NCBI RefSeq assembly: GCF_003581615.1
Contig: NZ_QXFH01000070.1
Span: 682,001 to 746,000 of the forward strand
DNA from: Flagellimonas lutimaris
GTDB lineage: Bacteria; Bacteroidota; Bacteroidia; Flavobacteriales; Flavobacteriaceae
Direction: 5' to 3'
Length of the DNA: 64,000 nt
Positions within the stretch are counted from its first letter, which is position 1; every line of letters begins with the position of its first letter. Made by a program: the position numbers and the translations under genes. Of the stretch, positions 44,292 through 52,872 are shown in pieces. The notes beneath the pieces were generated by a model. That model saw only the letters and a program-made list of their open reading frames with translations, ran no database searches and was not told where the DNA came from.

Positions 44292-44324
44292 AACAAAGAA
44301 AAAGCCAAGGGGTTGCCTTGGCTT
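44292..44324 (-). terminator. Terminator of the 44356-44826 gene (minus strand)
   Basis: Stem AAGCCAAGG (44302-44310) / CCTTGGCTT (44316-44324) with a 5-nt loop. On the minus strand it is followed by a U-rich run. Confidence 0.78.
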
Positions 44325-44355
44325 CATCATCAATCAAAAAACGAAATTATATCAA

Positions 44356-44826
44356 CTATTTCGATTCAAATTCTTCAATAATAAAGAAGTTTTTGCTCTT
44401 CTTCTTCACGATATAATTGTTTTCCAAAACATCGTAATGCATGGTTTTGTCATCAACATTAATATCAAACCCTTTGTCGCTCTGCACTACTTCAAAATCA
44501 TTGTTCACGGTACCTTTGTATTTCAGTACCATATAATCGTCGTAGTTTTTATCGGCATCACTGTCAATAGCTACCAACTTGGTGACAAAAGGAGAGGATG
44601 GTTTTCTATCTTGGTTTACCATGCCTCTGTCTTTGTTATCCAGTTCCACGCCGTATTTTCTGCGCTCCATCACCTTTACACTATATTCCTTTTCTTTTCC
44701 ATTTTCGGACAGGGTAAAGGTTTTAAGTTGTGTAGTGGCTTTCATGACCCCGGAATTCTGATTTTGCCCATATCCGGCAAAAGCTGTTAGGGTTGCGAAT
44801 GATAGTATAGTGAGTAAATTTTTCAT
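44356..44826 (-). CDS. Hypothetical secreted protein
   Basis: 156 aa with signal peptide (cleavage near GYGQNQ). The mature part is mostly beta and charged (KTFTLSENGKEKEYSVKVMERRKYGV, DSDADKNYDDYMVLKYKG); no domain recognised and no cysteine. Stand-alone gene with its own terminator. Confidence 0.72.
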   Translation of the reverse strand: MKNLLTILSFATLTAFAGYGQNQNSGVMKATTQLKTFTLSENGKEKEYSVKVMERRKYGVELDNKDRGMVNQDRKPSSPFVTKLVAIDSDADKNYDDYMVLKYKGTVNNDFEVVQSDKGFDINVDDKTMHYDVLENNYIVKKKSKNFFIIEEFESK

Positions 44827-44879
44827 AGTATTATTTTTTGTGGTTAATAAATCTGTTTTCTGGATGAGCTGCTTGTCTC

Positions 44880-45374
44880 TTACTTTAAATAAGAAGTGAA
44901 CATCCAGTGTCTTTTCTCCAGCTCGGTCATAAACTCGGTCAACATATTTTCTGTGACAACATCGCCAGTTTCAAGAGATGCATTTACAGCATCTAACATG
45001 CTATCGTGCAAAATCTCGTAGTCTCGCAGCACTTCTCTTACCATTTCCAGAGCGGAAATATTTTTGTCTTGCTCCTCGATTTTAGAAAGTTCCAATGTTC
45101 TCTTTAGTGTAAAATTGCTTTGCACACCAAACACCCGAATTCTTTCTGCTACAATGTCAATGTTTTCTTTAACCGTGTTGTATTCGTTTTCAAACTCTTC
45201 ATGGAGTTCAAAAAAATCTGGTCCTTCAATGTTCCAGTGAAAGTTTCTAAGCTTATTATAGAATACCTGATAGTTGGCCAATAATGTATTTAGGCTAACA
45301 ACAATTTCTGCGGTTTCTAAATAAGTGAATCCTAATTTTTTAAAAGTTTTATTTTTTGCTTTAATAGCTTCCAT
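44880..45374 (-). CDS. dps: Dps-family ferritin-like protein
   Basis: 164 aa from the ATG at 45374; the frame to 45458 adds an unlikely leader. The Dps signature NFHWNIEGPDFFELHEEFENEYN supplies the ferroxidase His/Asp/Glu at the subunit interface. LLANYQVFYNKLR and WMFTSYL are typical of the family. Dps dodecamers store iron and guard DNA from peroxide. No OxyR gene nearby. Confidence 0.9.
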   Translation of the reverse strand: MEAIKAKNKTFKKLGFTYLETAEIVVSLNTLLANYQVFYNKLRNFHWNIEGPDFFELHEEFENEYNTVKENIDIVAERIRVFGVQSNFTLKRTLELSKIEEQDKNISALEMVREVLRDYEILHDSMLDAVNASLETGDVVTENMLTEFMTELEKRHWMFTSYLK

Positions 45375-45602
45375 GTAATATGTTTTTGATTTGTTTATTG
45401 TAAAATTACAAGTCAATACCTTAGAGGATTGATTGTAACGATGTAATTCTTGATGCAAAAGGTTTTTGAGTACGTTTTAAGGTAAATAAGTCGAATTCAT
45501 ACCCCAATGGTCATGATTGTCGGTAGAAATTCCAACCATGACCTCTCTCCATTAAAATAAATATAAAACTCAGTAAATCAAGTATTTAAATTAATTTAAC
45601 GT

Positions 45603-45848
45603 TTATTGGGAATTGTTTTGGATGGATGGTTCTCTATCGTTACTGATAATGAAACCTTTGCAAAGACATTCATATACTTCAGAAGAAATATCGGTCAAGT
45701 ATTCTTTCTCGTGACTAAATACTTTTTGTGGGTCACCGTGTTCAAGATCTTGTTGTTGAATATATATGGTTTCCGATATGTCATACATTTTTCTACAAAG
45801 GCTAAATCTTTTGACAACCTTATATTTATTAATGGTTCTTATGTGCAT
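45603..45848 (-). CDS. Possible small hypothetical protein (weak)
   Basis: 81 aa from ATG 45848 (MHIRTINKYKVV), or 92 aa from 45881. Hydrophilic with plausible composition (IQQQDLEHGDPQKVFSHEKEY, EVYECLCKGFIISND) but no recognised domain; three cysteines. It lies in the 672-nt stretch 45375-46046 that otherwise holds no gene I can support. The opposite-strand frame is less protein-like. May be spurious. Confidence 0.35.
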   Translation of the reverse strand: MHIRTINKYKVVKRFSLCRKMYDISETIYIQQQDLEHGDPQKVFSHEKEYLTDISSEVYECLCKGFIISNDREPSIQNNSQ

Positions 45849-46046
45849 TGGGTTGAGGGTTTTTGTTATCCCATAGGACACAATAATACCGTGTAAGTCA
45901 CTTTTAATTAGGTGTAATTATTTACATACGTTTACAAACGAAAACTAATGATTACAAACCGTATATGATTTTAAATGCTTCTAAGTTTGCCTCGTCGGAC
46001 AATGAGAGTTCGATGGATAAATGTTTAAAACTTAAATCTTACTATT

Positions 46047-46379
46047 ATGAATTCACTTAGAAACAAAGTACAATTGATTGGCAACTTAGGAAATGATCCA
46101 GAAATTATCATGCTTGAAAATGGCAATAAATTGGCGAAGTTTTCAATCGCTACGAATGAATCCTACAAAAATTCAAAAGGAGAAAAGGTAACGGATACGC
46201 AATGGCACAATATTGTGGCATGGGGAAAACTGGCCGAAATAACAGAGGATTTTTTATCCAAAGGGAAAGAGGTTATGATTGAGGGGAAACTCATGAATCG
46301 CTCCTATGAGACCAACGAGGGTGAAAAAAGATACATCACCGAAATTAAATGTAACGAGCTATTGATGCTCGGAAAGTAA
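46047..46379 (+). CDS. ssb: Short single-stranded DNA-binding protein
   Basis: 110 aa. OB-fold SSB pattern: NSLRNKVQLIGNLGNDPEI, KLAKFSIATNESYKN, TQWHNIVAWGKLAEI, GKEVMIEGKLMNRSYE. It ends at the OB fold (NELLMLGK) without the glycine-rich linker and acidic DDDIPF-type tail used by replicative SSBs to recruit partners. It is therefore likely an accessory SSB. Confidence 0.87.
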   Translation: MNSLRNKVQLIGNLGNDPEIIMLENGNKLAKFSIATNESYKNSKGEKVTDTQWHNIVAWGKLAEITEDFLSKGKEVMIEGKLMNRSYETNEGEKRYITEIKCNELLMLGK

Positions 46380-46401
46380 TTATTGTTACTTAATGACGAC
46401 T

Positions 46402-46427
46402 AAAAGGGGGTAACTCCCCTTTTTTTG
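46402..46427 (+). terminator. Terminator after ssb
   Basis: Stem AAAAGGGG (46402-46409) / CCCCTTTT (46416-46423) with a 6-nt loop and T run. Confidence 0.85.
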
Positions 46428-46519
46428 TTTTCCTGTAGGGTAAATACATTTTGAGTTGTTACATAACCAGACGCCAGAACTTTAGTAAATGAACAATGTA
46501 TTTATTAAAACTCAGAAAG

Positions 46520-46924
46520 ATGAGGTTAAACACTCTAATTACAGTATTGTTTGCATTGGGCTTGGCGGCTATGGCATCTGCGCAAGAAGGAGAATATTCT
46601 TTTTATGAGGCACAGGCCAGAAAAGATTTTCATTACGAACAATCCCTAGTGTTGGTAAGCAACGAAGATGTGGAAGATTATTGGAAAGATCAAGCACGTT
46701 TTGAAAGGGATTTGAAAAAGCATGATGGTAATGCGTATAACGTCTACATGAATGAAAAGAAAACAGTTTATGCTGAGCATGCCAAATCATGCGGAGAACA
46801 ATGCAGGCACGGTAAAGATTATTACCAGCATGCAACATTATATTTTGCTTATGCTGATGATCAATACTTATCCAAAGAAGCAATTGAATCAGTTGTACAA
46901 ACAGCTTCTCCACGTATATTTTGA
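46520..46924 (+). CDS. Hypothetical secreted protein
   Basis: 134 aa from ATG 46520 (MRLNTLITVLFALG), which places the signal peptide at the N-terminus; the frame from 46496 adds eight basic residues. Cleavage near MASAQE. The mature part is charged and helical (ARFERDLKKHDGNAYNVYMNE) with a CGEQC pair that could form a disulfide or bind metal. No family recognised. Confidence 0.72.
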   Translation: MRLNTLITVLFALGLAAMASAQEGEYSFYEAQARKDFHYEQSLVLVSNEDVEDYWKDQARFERDLKKHDGNAYNVYMNEKKTVYAEHAKSCGEQCRHGKDYYQHATLYFAYADDQYLSKEAIESVVQTASPRIF

Positions 46925-46948
46925 ATGTGCATTTTAGTTAGTTATATA

Positions 46949-46977
46949 AAAAAACGCCCCGAAATGGGGTGTTTTTT
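46949..46977. terminator. Bidirectional terminator between convergent genes
   Basis: A 12-bp stem AAAAAACGCCCC (46949-46960) / GGGGTGTTTTTT (46966-46977), 5-nt loop, A and T runs on the two sides. Serves 46520-46924 and 46999-48552. Confidence 0.88.
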
Positions 46978-46998
46978 CATTATTAGTTGTGCGTTTAT

Positions 46999-48552
46999 TT
47001 AATTCTGTCCGCCATTGCGTTCCGGTGAACGAGGCGAGGGCCACTCCAGTTGTTCTCCCGTTCTGTTGCTTATCGGCAGCACCGCTTTTTCTCTGGATGT
47101 TTTCTCAGGATGTTCACTAGCCATATAGGCCAAAATAGCCGTTAGGATAGCATTGTTTCTGACATCATCAAAAATAATTTTATCGTAGGTATCCCTGTTG
47201 GTGTGCCAAGTATAGTTCCAGTAGGACCAGCTCAATGAACTCAGGCTAAACGCCGGCGCTCCCGCTGCTTGGAAAGAAGCATAGTCGGATCCCCCACGGG
47301 CAGGAGTTCCAGGAAAAGTCGTTTCGATTTCATCAGTGATTTCCCTTGGCACTTCGTGCAACCACTTCCCGAGATAATCATAGGAATCCAAAAATCCGCC
47401 ACCGGAAATTCGAACCACTCTACCCGTTCCGTTATCTTGATTGAAAACAGCTTGTACGCCCTCAACAATTTCCGGATTGTCTTCAACAAAAGCCCTGGAA
47501 CCATTGAGGCCTTGTTCCTCACTGCCCCAGTGTCCTACCAAAATGGTGCGCTTTGGGTTGGGATATGCTTTTTTCAAAATACGCATGGCTTCCATCATCA
47601 CCAAAGTCCCGGTACCGTTATCTGTAGCTCCTGTGCCACCGTCCCAAGAGTCAAAATGGGCTGATAGGATGACGTATTCTTCTGGTTTTTCGGAACCTTT
47701 TATTTCTGCAATGGTATTGAATGTGGGAACCTTGCCCAATTCCTTGGATTCTGCCACAATATGAAGCTGGGGTTTTTGCCCTGATTCCACTAATCGATAC
47801 AACATTCCGTAGTCTTCCAGTTCAAGATCCACTGTCGGTATTTCTTTCGTATAAGCTCCAAATATTTTGTTTACTCCAAAACCGCGGGACCAATACGAAG
47901 CAACAATGCCCACGGCTCCTGCTTTTTCCAGAGCAACAGGAAGGGTGCGTCTGTCGAGTCCTGTGTTCCCTATATTTTTTCTCCAAGCTTCAGTTTGCTC
48001 TTCGCGTTCTTTTTTCATTTTTTCAAAAGACTTTTCAGTAGCAAATTCTTCCCAATTATAATCGGGTCTTCCCGTGGGTTGCGGCATGGAAATCATTACT
48101 AATTTGCCCTTAACGTTGGGCAGCCAATTCACAAATTCGAGAGAGTCGGAAACCATAGGTAAAACCACTAACTCGGCAGTAACTCCTTTTTTGGGAGTGC
48201 TTGGGCTCCAAGCCAATTGGGTTCCCCTTAGGCTTTGCACTCGCGGGTGCACCATGTCAATATGACTAATGCCGCGTTCCCAGCCTTTCCACTCGCCCCA
48301 TTGTTCATTGCGGGCTGGAATTCCCCAGCTTTCGTATTTGGTAAAGGCCCAATCGTGGGCATTTTTCATTTGTGGAGTACCCACCAATCGGGGCCCAATA
48401 CCATCCATAAGTTGATGGCCAAGTGTTTCTAATTGAGAGTTTTCGGTGGCTTCTTGAATGATTGTTTCAATCACTGCATCCTTGTCCTGTGCCCACAAAG
48501 CAAAGCTGGACACAAGGAAAAGGGTAAATAAAAGAGAGGTTTTTTTGATCAT
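46999..48552 (-). CDS. Secreted M28-family peptidase with PA domain
   Basis: 517 aa with signal peptide (cleavage near ALWAQD). A PA-like insertion (~120-265) precedes the catalytic part. Zinc-site residues: H299 and D301 in LSAHFDSWDGG, D311 in GATDNGTG, and the catalytic glutamates in HWGSEEQGLNG. An aminopeptidase or carboxypeptidase Q-like role is expected. Ends without a T9SS domain. Single gene. Confidence 0.88.
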   Translation of the reverse strand: MIKKTSLLFTLFLVSSFALWAQDKDAVIETIIQEATENSQLETLGHQLMDGIGPRLVGTPQMKNAHDWAFTKYESWGIPARNEQWGEWKGWERGISHIDMVHPRVQSLRGTQLAWSPSTPKKGVTAELVVLPMVSDSLEFVNWLPNVKGKLVMISMPQPTGRPDYNWEEFATEKSFEKMKKEREEQTEAWRKNIGNTGLDRRTLPVALEKAGAVGIVASYWSRGFGVNKIFGAYTKEIPTVDLELEDYGMLYRLVESGQKPQLHIVAESKELGKVPTFNTIAEIKGSEKPEEYVILSAHFDSWDGGTGATDNGTGTLVMMEAMRILKKAYPNPKRTILVGHWGSEEQGLNGSRAFVEDNPEIVEGVQAVFNQDNGTGRVVRISGGGFLDSYDYLGKWLHEVPREITDEIETTFPGTPARGGSDYASFQAAGAPAFSLSSLSWSYWNYTWHTNRDTYDKIIFDDVRNNAILTAILAYMASEHPEKTSREKAVLPISNRTGEQLEWPSPRSPERNGGQN

Positions 48553-48636
48553 GGTTTCTAGTTTGCTTTAAAAATAGAACAAATAAAGAAACCTTTTGGT
48601 CAGGAGTAGGAGTAATGTGACGATTGCATAAATGGG

Positions 48637-48798
48637 TTACGCAACTTTTTTAAGAAGATCAAAGCAGGGACACTTTTTACAGCGCTTGCTTTCACTTTTT
48701 TTATATTTTTTACAACACTTGGACTTTACTTTGCCAGTTGGAGGCAATTCCCTAAGTTTTGCTTTTTTGAGTTTCTTTTTATCCTTTTTCTTTCCCAT
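48637..48798 (-). CDS. 53-aa lysine- and cysteine-rich small protein
   Basis: Read on the minus strand from ATG 48798 to TAA 48637. Begins MGKKKDKKKLKKAKLRELPP and continues with CC, then KRCKKCPCF, giving five cysteines in 17 residues and a pI far above neutral. The clustered Cys suggest zinc or iron-sulfur binding. I recall similar short proteins in other flavobacteria. It occupies most of the 327-nt gap 48553-48879. Confidence 0.65.
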   Translation of the reverse strand: MGKKKDKKKLKKAKLRELPPTGKVKSKCCKKYKKSESKRCKKCPCFDLLKKVA

Positions 48799-48879
48799 TA
48801 TTAGAAGCGAAATAGGGGACGAAAATAATTATTTTAAATCAATCTAAATAAAATTTAACATAATTGTATTTCCAATTCG

Positions 48880-49722
48880 TTAAAAATGAAGGGAGACACC
48901 CAAAGTGTTTGGACCAAAAGAAAGATTCCAGCTTACATTTTTGGGCTTTTGGTCATTGTACTTTTCATCGTATTTGGAATCAAGGTATTTGTCGATGGAC
49001 TCCACAATAAAGATGCTGAGCACCGTACTGAAGGCAACATCGGAAATCCAGTGAAAATCATCAATAACACGTACAAGCCCCGGAATCATACCCACGGTAT
49101 AAAGCGCGCCCTTGACCCATGGACTTTTAAATTGTTTGGCGATTGCATATGCGTTGCTAAATGCAAGCATAGCATGTCCCGAAGGGAAAGAATCATAATC
49201 GTATACCCTGTCCAAATGCAGTGGGTCGAAGGTGGCGGAACTTGCTCCGCTTTTGGGGCGTGCCCTACCAATGATTCGTTTACTTACCTGTTGTAAAAAA
49301 CCTCCCGCGGTGGCTGAGGAAATCAAAAGAACCCCAGTACGCCTGAGTTTTTCGTTTTTCGTAAAAAGTCCTGCTAAATAGACCCCGCCGGTAAGCATAT
49401 AGTTGTTTTCGGGAGCGCCATATTTGTTTCCATAATCCTTAATGAGGTCCGGAACATCCTGCTCAAAACCATTTTTCCAATCTATGAACTCATCATCTAC
49501 GGTAAATAGCAGCAAGGTGCCGCCTGTTAAATATCCAAAATTGGCCCAATCGTTTCCTTTCCAATGGAACGGACGGGAATAGGAATATCCAACCCCCCCA
49601 AATACATTTCCGATATCATAGGTAAAGTCGTTCCAAAGATTTTTTTCTTTTTGCGATTGCAATTCTTGACCGGTCATAGTAGTGGTCAATAGAACTAAGG
49701 TGAAGTATTTTATAAGTCTCAT
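48880..49722 (-). CDS. PAP2-family phosphatase
   Basis: 280 aa with signal peptide (cleavage near MTGQEL). The three acid-phosphatase motifs are intact: KRIIGRARP, SFPSGHA and RVIDDFHWISDV. About five membrane or peripheral helices follow. Such enzymes dephosphorylate lipids (e.g. undecaprenyl pyrophosphate, phosphatidate). Substrate not determined. Confidence 0.88.
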   Translation of the reverse strand: MRLIKYFTLVLLTTTMTGQELQSQKEKNLWNDFTYDIGNVFGGVGYSYSRPFHWKGNDWANFGYLTGGTLLLFTVDDEFIDWKNGFEQDVPDLIKDYGNKYGAPENNYMLTGGVYLAGLFTKNEKLRRTGVLLISSATAGGFLQQVSKRIIGRARPKSGASSATFDPLHLDRVYDYDSFPSGHAMLAFSNAYAIAKQFKSPWVKGALYTVGMIPGLVRVIDDFHWISDVAFSTVLSIFIVESIDKYLDSKYDEKYNDQKPKNVSWNLSFGPNTLGVSLHF

Positions 49723-49753
49723 GATGTTGTATTACCAAAACTAGTCGGCAAAA

Positions 49754-50656
49754 TTATTCATACATTTCATGAGCAGTCCGAAAAGTATTGGCATGTGCTT
49801 CCACAATTACTTTAATATCGGGAGAGTATCCGCCCCCCATACTACATTGTAGTGGGATTTTAGCATTGTAACAGGTTTCAAGTACAAATCGGTCCCGTTC
49901 CTTGCATCCATCCAAAGTCATGGATAGCGTACCCAATTTATCCGATTCCAAAACGTCCACACCACAGAGGTAGAAAATAAAATCTGGTTGTACTTGCTTC
50001 AACAACTTGGGCAGGGTCTTTTTTAGAATAGAAAGATACTCCTCATCCTTGGTATCTTTTTCCAATGGGATATCCAAGTCTGATGTTTCCTTTTTAAAGG
50101 GATAATTTCCTTTACCATGCATCGAAAAGGTGAACACAGAATGGTCTGTCTGAAAGATTTCCGCGGTGCCATTACCTTGATGCACATCCAGATCTATTAT
50201 TAAAACCTTGTTAGCCAGTTTGCTGTTTAAAAGATAACGTGCGCCAATGGCTTGATCGTTCAACATGCAAAAAGCTTCGCCTCTATCGGAATACGCATGA
50301 TGTGTTCCGCCTGCAATGTTCATGGCGATACCATTTTCGAGTGCAAATTCGCATCCTTTTATGGTTCCATCGGCAATAATTCGTTCTCGCATTACAAGTT
50401 CATCACTAAGTGGAAAACCAATCTTGCGAGCTGCACTTTTGGAAAGGTCCAGACTCACCAAATCTTTGTAATATTCCTCATCATGTGCTGCCAAAATATG
50501 ATGATCTTCGGGAAATGAAGGTTCAAAGAAGTTTTCCTCGGAACAGGTTCCTTCATAAAGCAATTGTTGGGGCAACAACTCATATTTGATCATGGGAAAC
50601 CTATGACCTTCGGGCAAAGGATGTTTGTAAATAGGGTGATAGGCTATTTTGAGCAT
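49754..50656 (-). CDS. Histone-deacetylase-superfamily protein
   Basis: 300 aa from ATG 50656, one base after the tex stop; the longer frame to 50713 lies inside tex. Deacetylase active site: tandem histidines H119-H120 in AGGTHHAYSD, metal ligands D155, D157 and H159 in LIIDLDVHQGNG, and the second ligand set in CGVDVLESDKLGTLSMT. Likely removes acetyl groups from lysine side chains or polyamine-like small molecules. Cotranscribed with tex. Confidence 0.9.
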   Translation of the reverse strand: MLKIAYHPIYKHPLPEGHRFPMIKYELLPQQLLYEGTCSEENFFEPSFPEDHHILAAHDEEYYKDLVSLDLSKSAARKIGFPLSDELVMRERIIADGTIKGCEFALENGIAMNIAGGTHHAYSDRGEAFCMLNDQAIGARYLLNSKLANKVLIIDLDVHQGNGTAEIFQTDHSVFTFSMHGKGNYPFKKETSDLDIPLEKDTKDEEYLSILKKTLPKLLKQVQPDFIFYLCGVDVLESDKLGTLSMTLDGCKERDRFVLETCYNAKIPLQCSMGGGYSPDIKVIVEAHANTFRTAHEMYE

Positions 50657-50657
50657 T

Positions 50658-52790
50658 TTAAGCACCTTGTTTATGCAATGCCAACTGAATCCGCTTTCTG
50701 GGTACATCAACATCCAAGACTTTTACAACCACCTGTTGATGAAGGCTAACGTGTTCGTTGACATCTTTCACAAAAGTATCGGAAAGGTTGGAAATGTGCA
50801 CAAGGCCACTTTCTTTGATTCCAATATCTACAAAGCAACCAAAATTGGTAATGTTGTTTACTATCCCTGGCAACAATTGCCCTTGACGCAAATCTGTTAT
50901 TTCCTTTATATTTTGATTGAACGTAAACACTTTCGCTTTCTCACGAAGATCCAATCCTGGTTTTTCTAATTCTTTCAGAATATCTTCCAATGTTGGCATT
51001 CCTATGGTTTCCGTACAATAGGATTTGAGGTCGATGCCTTGCAAGGCTACTTTATTCCCTACAATTTCTTTGGTGGAAATGCCTTGGTCTTTGGCCATTT
51101 TAGATACTAGTCCGTAACTTTCCGGGTGTACGGCAGAATCATCCAAAGGATTATCACCATTTTTAATGCGTAAAAACCCAGCACTTTGCTCAAAGGCCTT
51201 GCCTCCCAGACGTGGTACTTTTTTAATTTGCTCCCTGCTTTTGAACTTCCCATTTTCATTTCGGTGGGCGACAATGTTCTCCGCTAGTTTTGGTCCAATA
51301 CCGGAAACATAACTTAAAAGTGGAACACTCGCCGTATTAATATTGACACCGACGGAGTTCACGCAGCTTTCCACCACGGTATCCAAAGATGTTTTCAACT
51401 GCGTTTGGTCCACATCGTGCTGATATTGCCCAACGCCGATAGATTTGGCGTCAATTTTCACCAATTCGGCCAAAGGGTCTGCCAAACGGCGACCAATGGA
51501 AACGGCTCCCCGTACCGTAACGTCATAATTCGGGAATTCGTCGCGGGCAATTTTGGAAGCAGAGTAAATGGACGCTCCAGCCTCGCTTACGATAAAGACT
51601 TCAATGGGTTTTTTGAACGGAACGCGCTTTACCAACTGTTCTGTTTCCCGGGAGGCCGTTCCGTTGCCAATCGCAATGGCCTCAATTTTATAAGCATCCA
51701 CCAAAGAACTTATTTTTTTGATGGCTCCAGAACTATCGCGCTGTGGTGGATGGGGATAGATGGTTTCGTTGTGCTTTAAATCGCCCTGTTCATCCAAACA
51801 AACCACTTTGCAGCCCGTTCTAAAACCAGGGTCAATGGCCAAAATTCGTTTTTCGCCAAGGGGGGAACCAAGGAGTAGTTGTTTCAAATTCTTTGAAAAA
51901 ACCTGGATGGCCGAAGCATCTGCTTTTTCCTTGGCTGTTTTTAATATTTCTTTGGACAGGGAAGGGAACAAAAGCCTTTTATAGGCATCGGCTATGGCCA
52001 TTTCTATTTGTTCCGCACATGCGTTGTTCGATTTTACCAAGCGCTGTTCCATATTCTGGATAGCTCTGTCATCATCTATTTCAATTTTTACCCGGATATA
52101 GCCTTCATTTTCGGCTCGCATGATGGCTAAAAAGCGATGTGATGAACAACGGTTCAGCGGTTCGCTCCAATCAAAATAATCTCGGAATTTCTGAGCTTTC
52201 TCGTCCTCTTTTTTGGTTTTGATGACTTTGGTCGTGATCAAGGCATGGCGCTCCAACTGACCACGCAGCTGATTTCGGATGTCGGTACGTTCATTGATCC
52301 ATTCGGAAATGATGTGTCGAGCTCCTTCCAACGCATCGTCTTCGTTAACGACATCCTTGCTCAGATATTTGGAAGCGATAAACTCGATTTCATCGCTACG
52401 TTGTGCCATAATAATTTTGGCCAATGGCTCCAAACCATTTTTTCGTGCGGTTTCGGCTTTGGTCTTTTTGCTTTTTTTGAAGGGAAGATAAAGGTCTTCC
52501 AAACTGGTCAGGTCGGCACAGTTCAAAAATTTCGCTTCCAGTTCAGGAGTTAGCGCATCTTGCTCCGTTACCGCTTTGATGATGGCTGCTTTTCTTTTTT
52601 CCAGTGCTTCGAACTGAGCTTTGTACTCAACAATAGAACCAATTTGCACCTCGTCCAAATTGCCCGTGCGTTCCTTACGATATCGAGAAATAAAGGGAAC
52701 AGTGCAATCTTCGTTTAAAAGTGCCACGGTATTCTCAACACTCTTTTCTGAAAGATTGGTATGGCGAACGATATAGGGAACAAGTTGCAT
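50658..52790 (-). CDS. tex: Tex-family RNA-binding transcription accessory protein
   Basis: 710 aa. Domains in order: N-terminal helix-rich region, YqgF-like RNase H fold (LAIDPGFRTGCKVVCLDE at ~320), helix-hairpin-helix (GVNINTASVPLLSYVSGIGPKLAENIV), and a C-terminal S1 domain (LLPGIVNNITNFGCFVDIGIKESGLVHIS). Length agrees with family norm. Binds RNA and affects transcription. Confidence 0.94.
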   Translation of the reverse strand: MQLVPYIVRHTNLSEKSVENTVALLNEDCTVPFISRYRKERTGNLDEVQIGSIVEYKAQFEALEKRKAAIIKAVTEQDALTPELEAKFLNCADLTSLEDLYLPFKKSKKTKAETARKNGLEPLAKIIMAQRSDEIEFIASKYLSKDVVNEDDALEGARHIISEWINERTDIRNQLRGQLERHALITTKVIKTKKEDEKAQKFRDYFDWSEPLNRCSSHRFLAIMRAENEGYIRVKIEIDDDRAIQNMEQRLVKSNNACAEQIEMAIADAYKRLLFPSLSKEILKTAKEKADASAIQVFSKNLKQLLLGSPLGEKRILAIDPGFRTGCKVVCLDEQGDLKHNETIYPHPPQRDSSGAIKKISSLVDAYKIEAIAIGNGTASRETEQLVKRVPFKKPIEVFIVSEAGASIYSASKIARDEFPNYDVTVRGAVSIGRRLADPLAELVKIDAKSIGVGQYQHDVDQTQLKTSLDTVVESCVNSVGVNINTASVPLLSYVSGIGPKLAENIVAHRNENGKFKSREQIKKVPRLGGKAFEQSAGFLRIKNGDNPLDDSAVHPESYGLVSKMAKDQGISTKEIVGNKVALQGIDLKSYCTETIGMPTLEDILKELEKPGLDLREKAKVFTFNQNIKEITDLRQGQLLPGIVNNITNFGCFVDIGIKESGLVHISNLSDTFVKDVNEHVSLHQQVVVKVLDVDVPRKRIQLALHKQGA

Positions 52791-52872
52791 TGTTTCTAAA
52801 ATTTAAAGTAGGTTAGAACCTCTTCATAAGGCGGGGCAGCCCAGAAAAGTAAATTTTAAATGATGCGGGAGC

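Noticed and set aside
45606-45896. 96-aa plus-strand open frame
   Set aside because: Aromatic-rich unlikely composition; the opposite-strand frame looks more protein-like, though weak itself.
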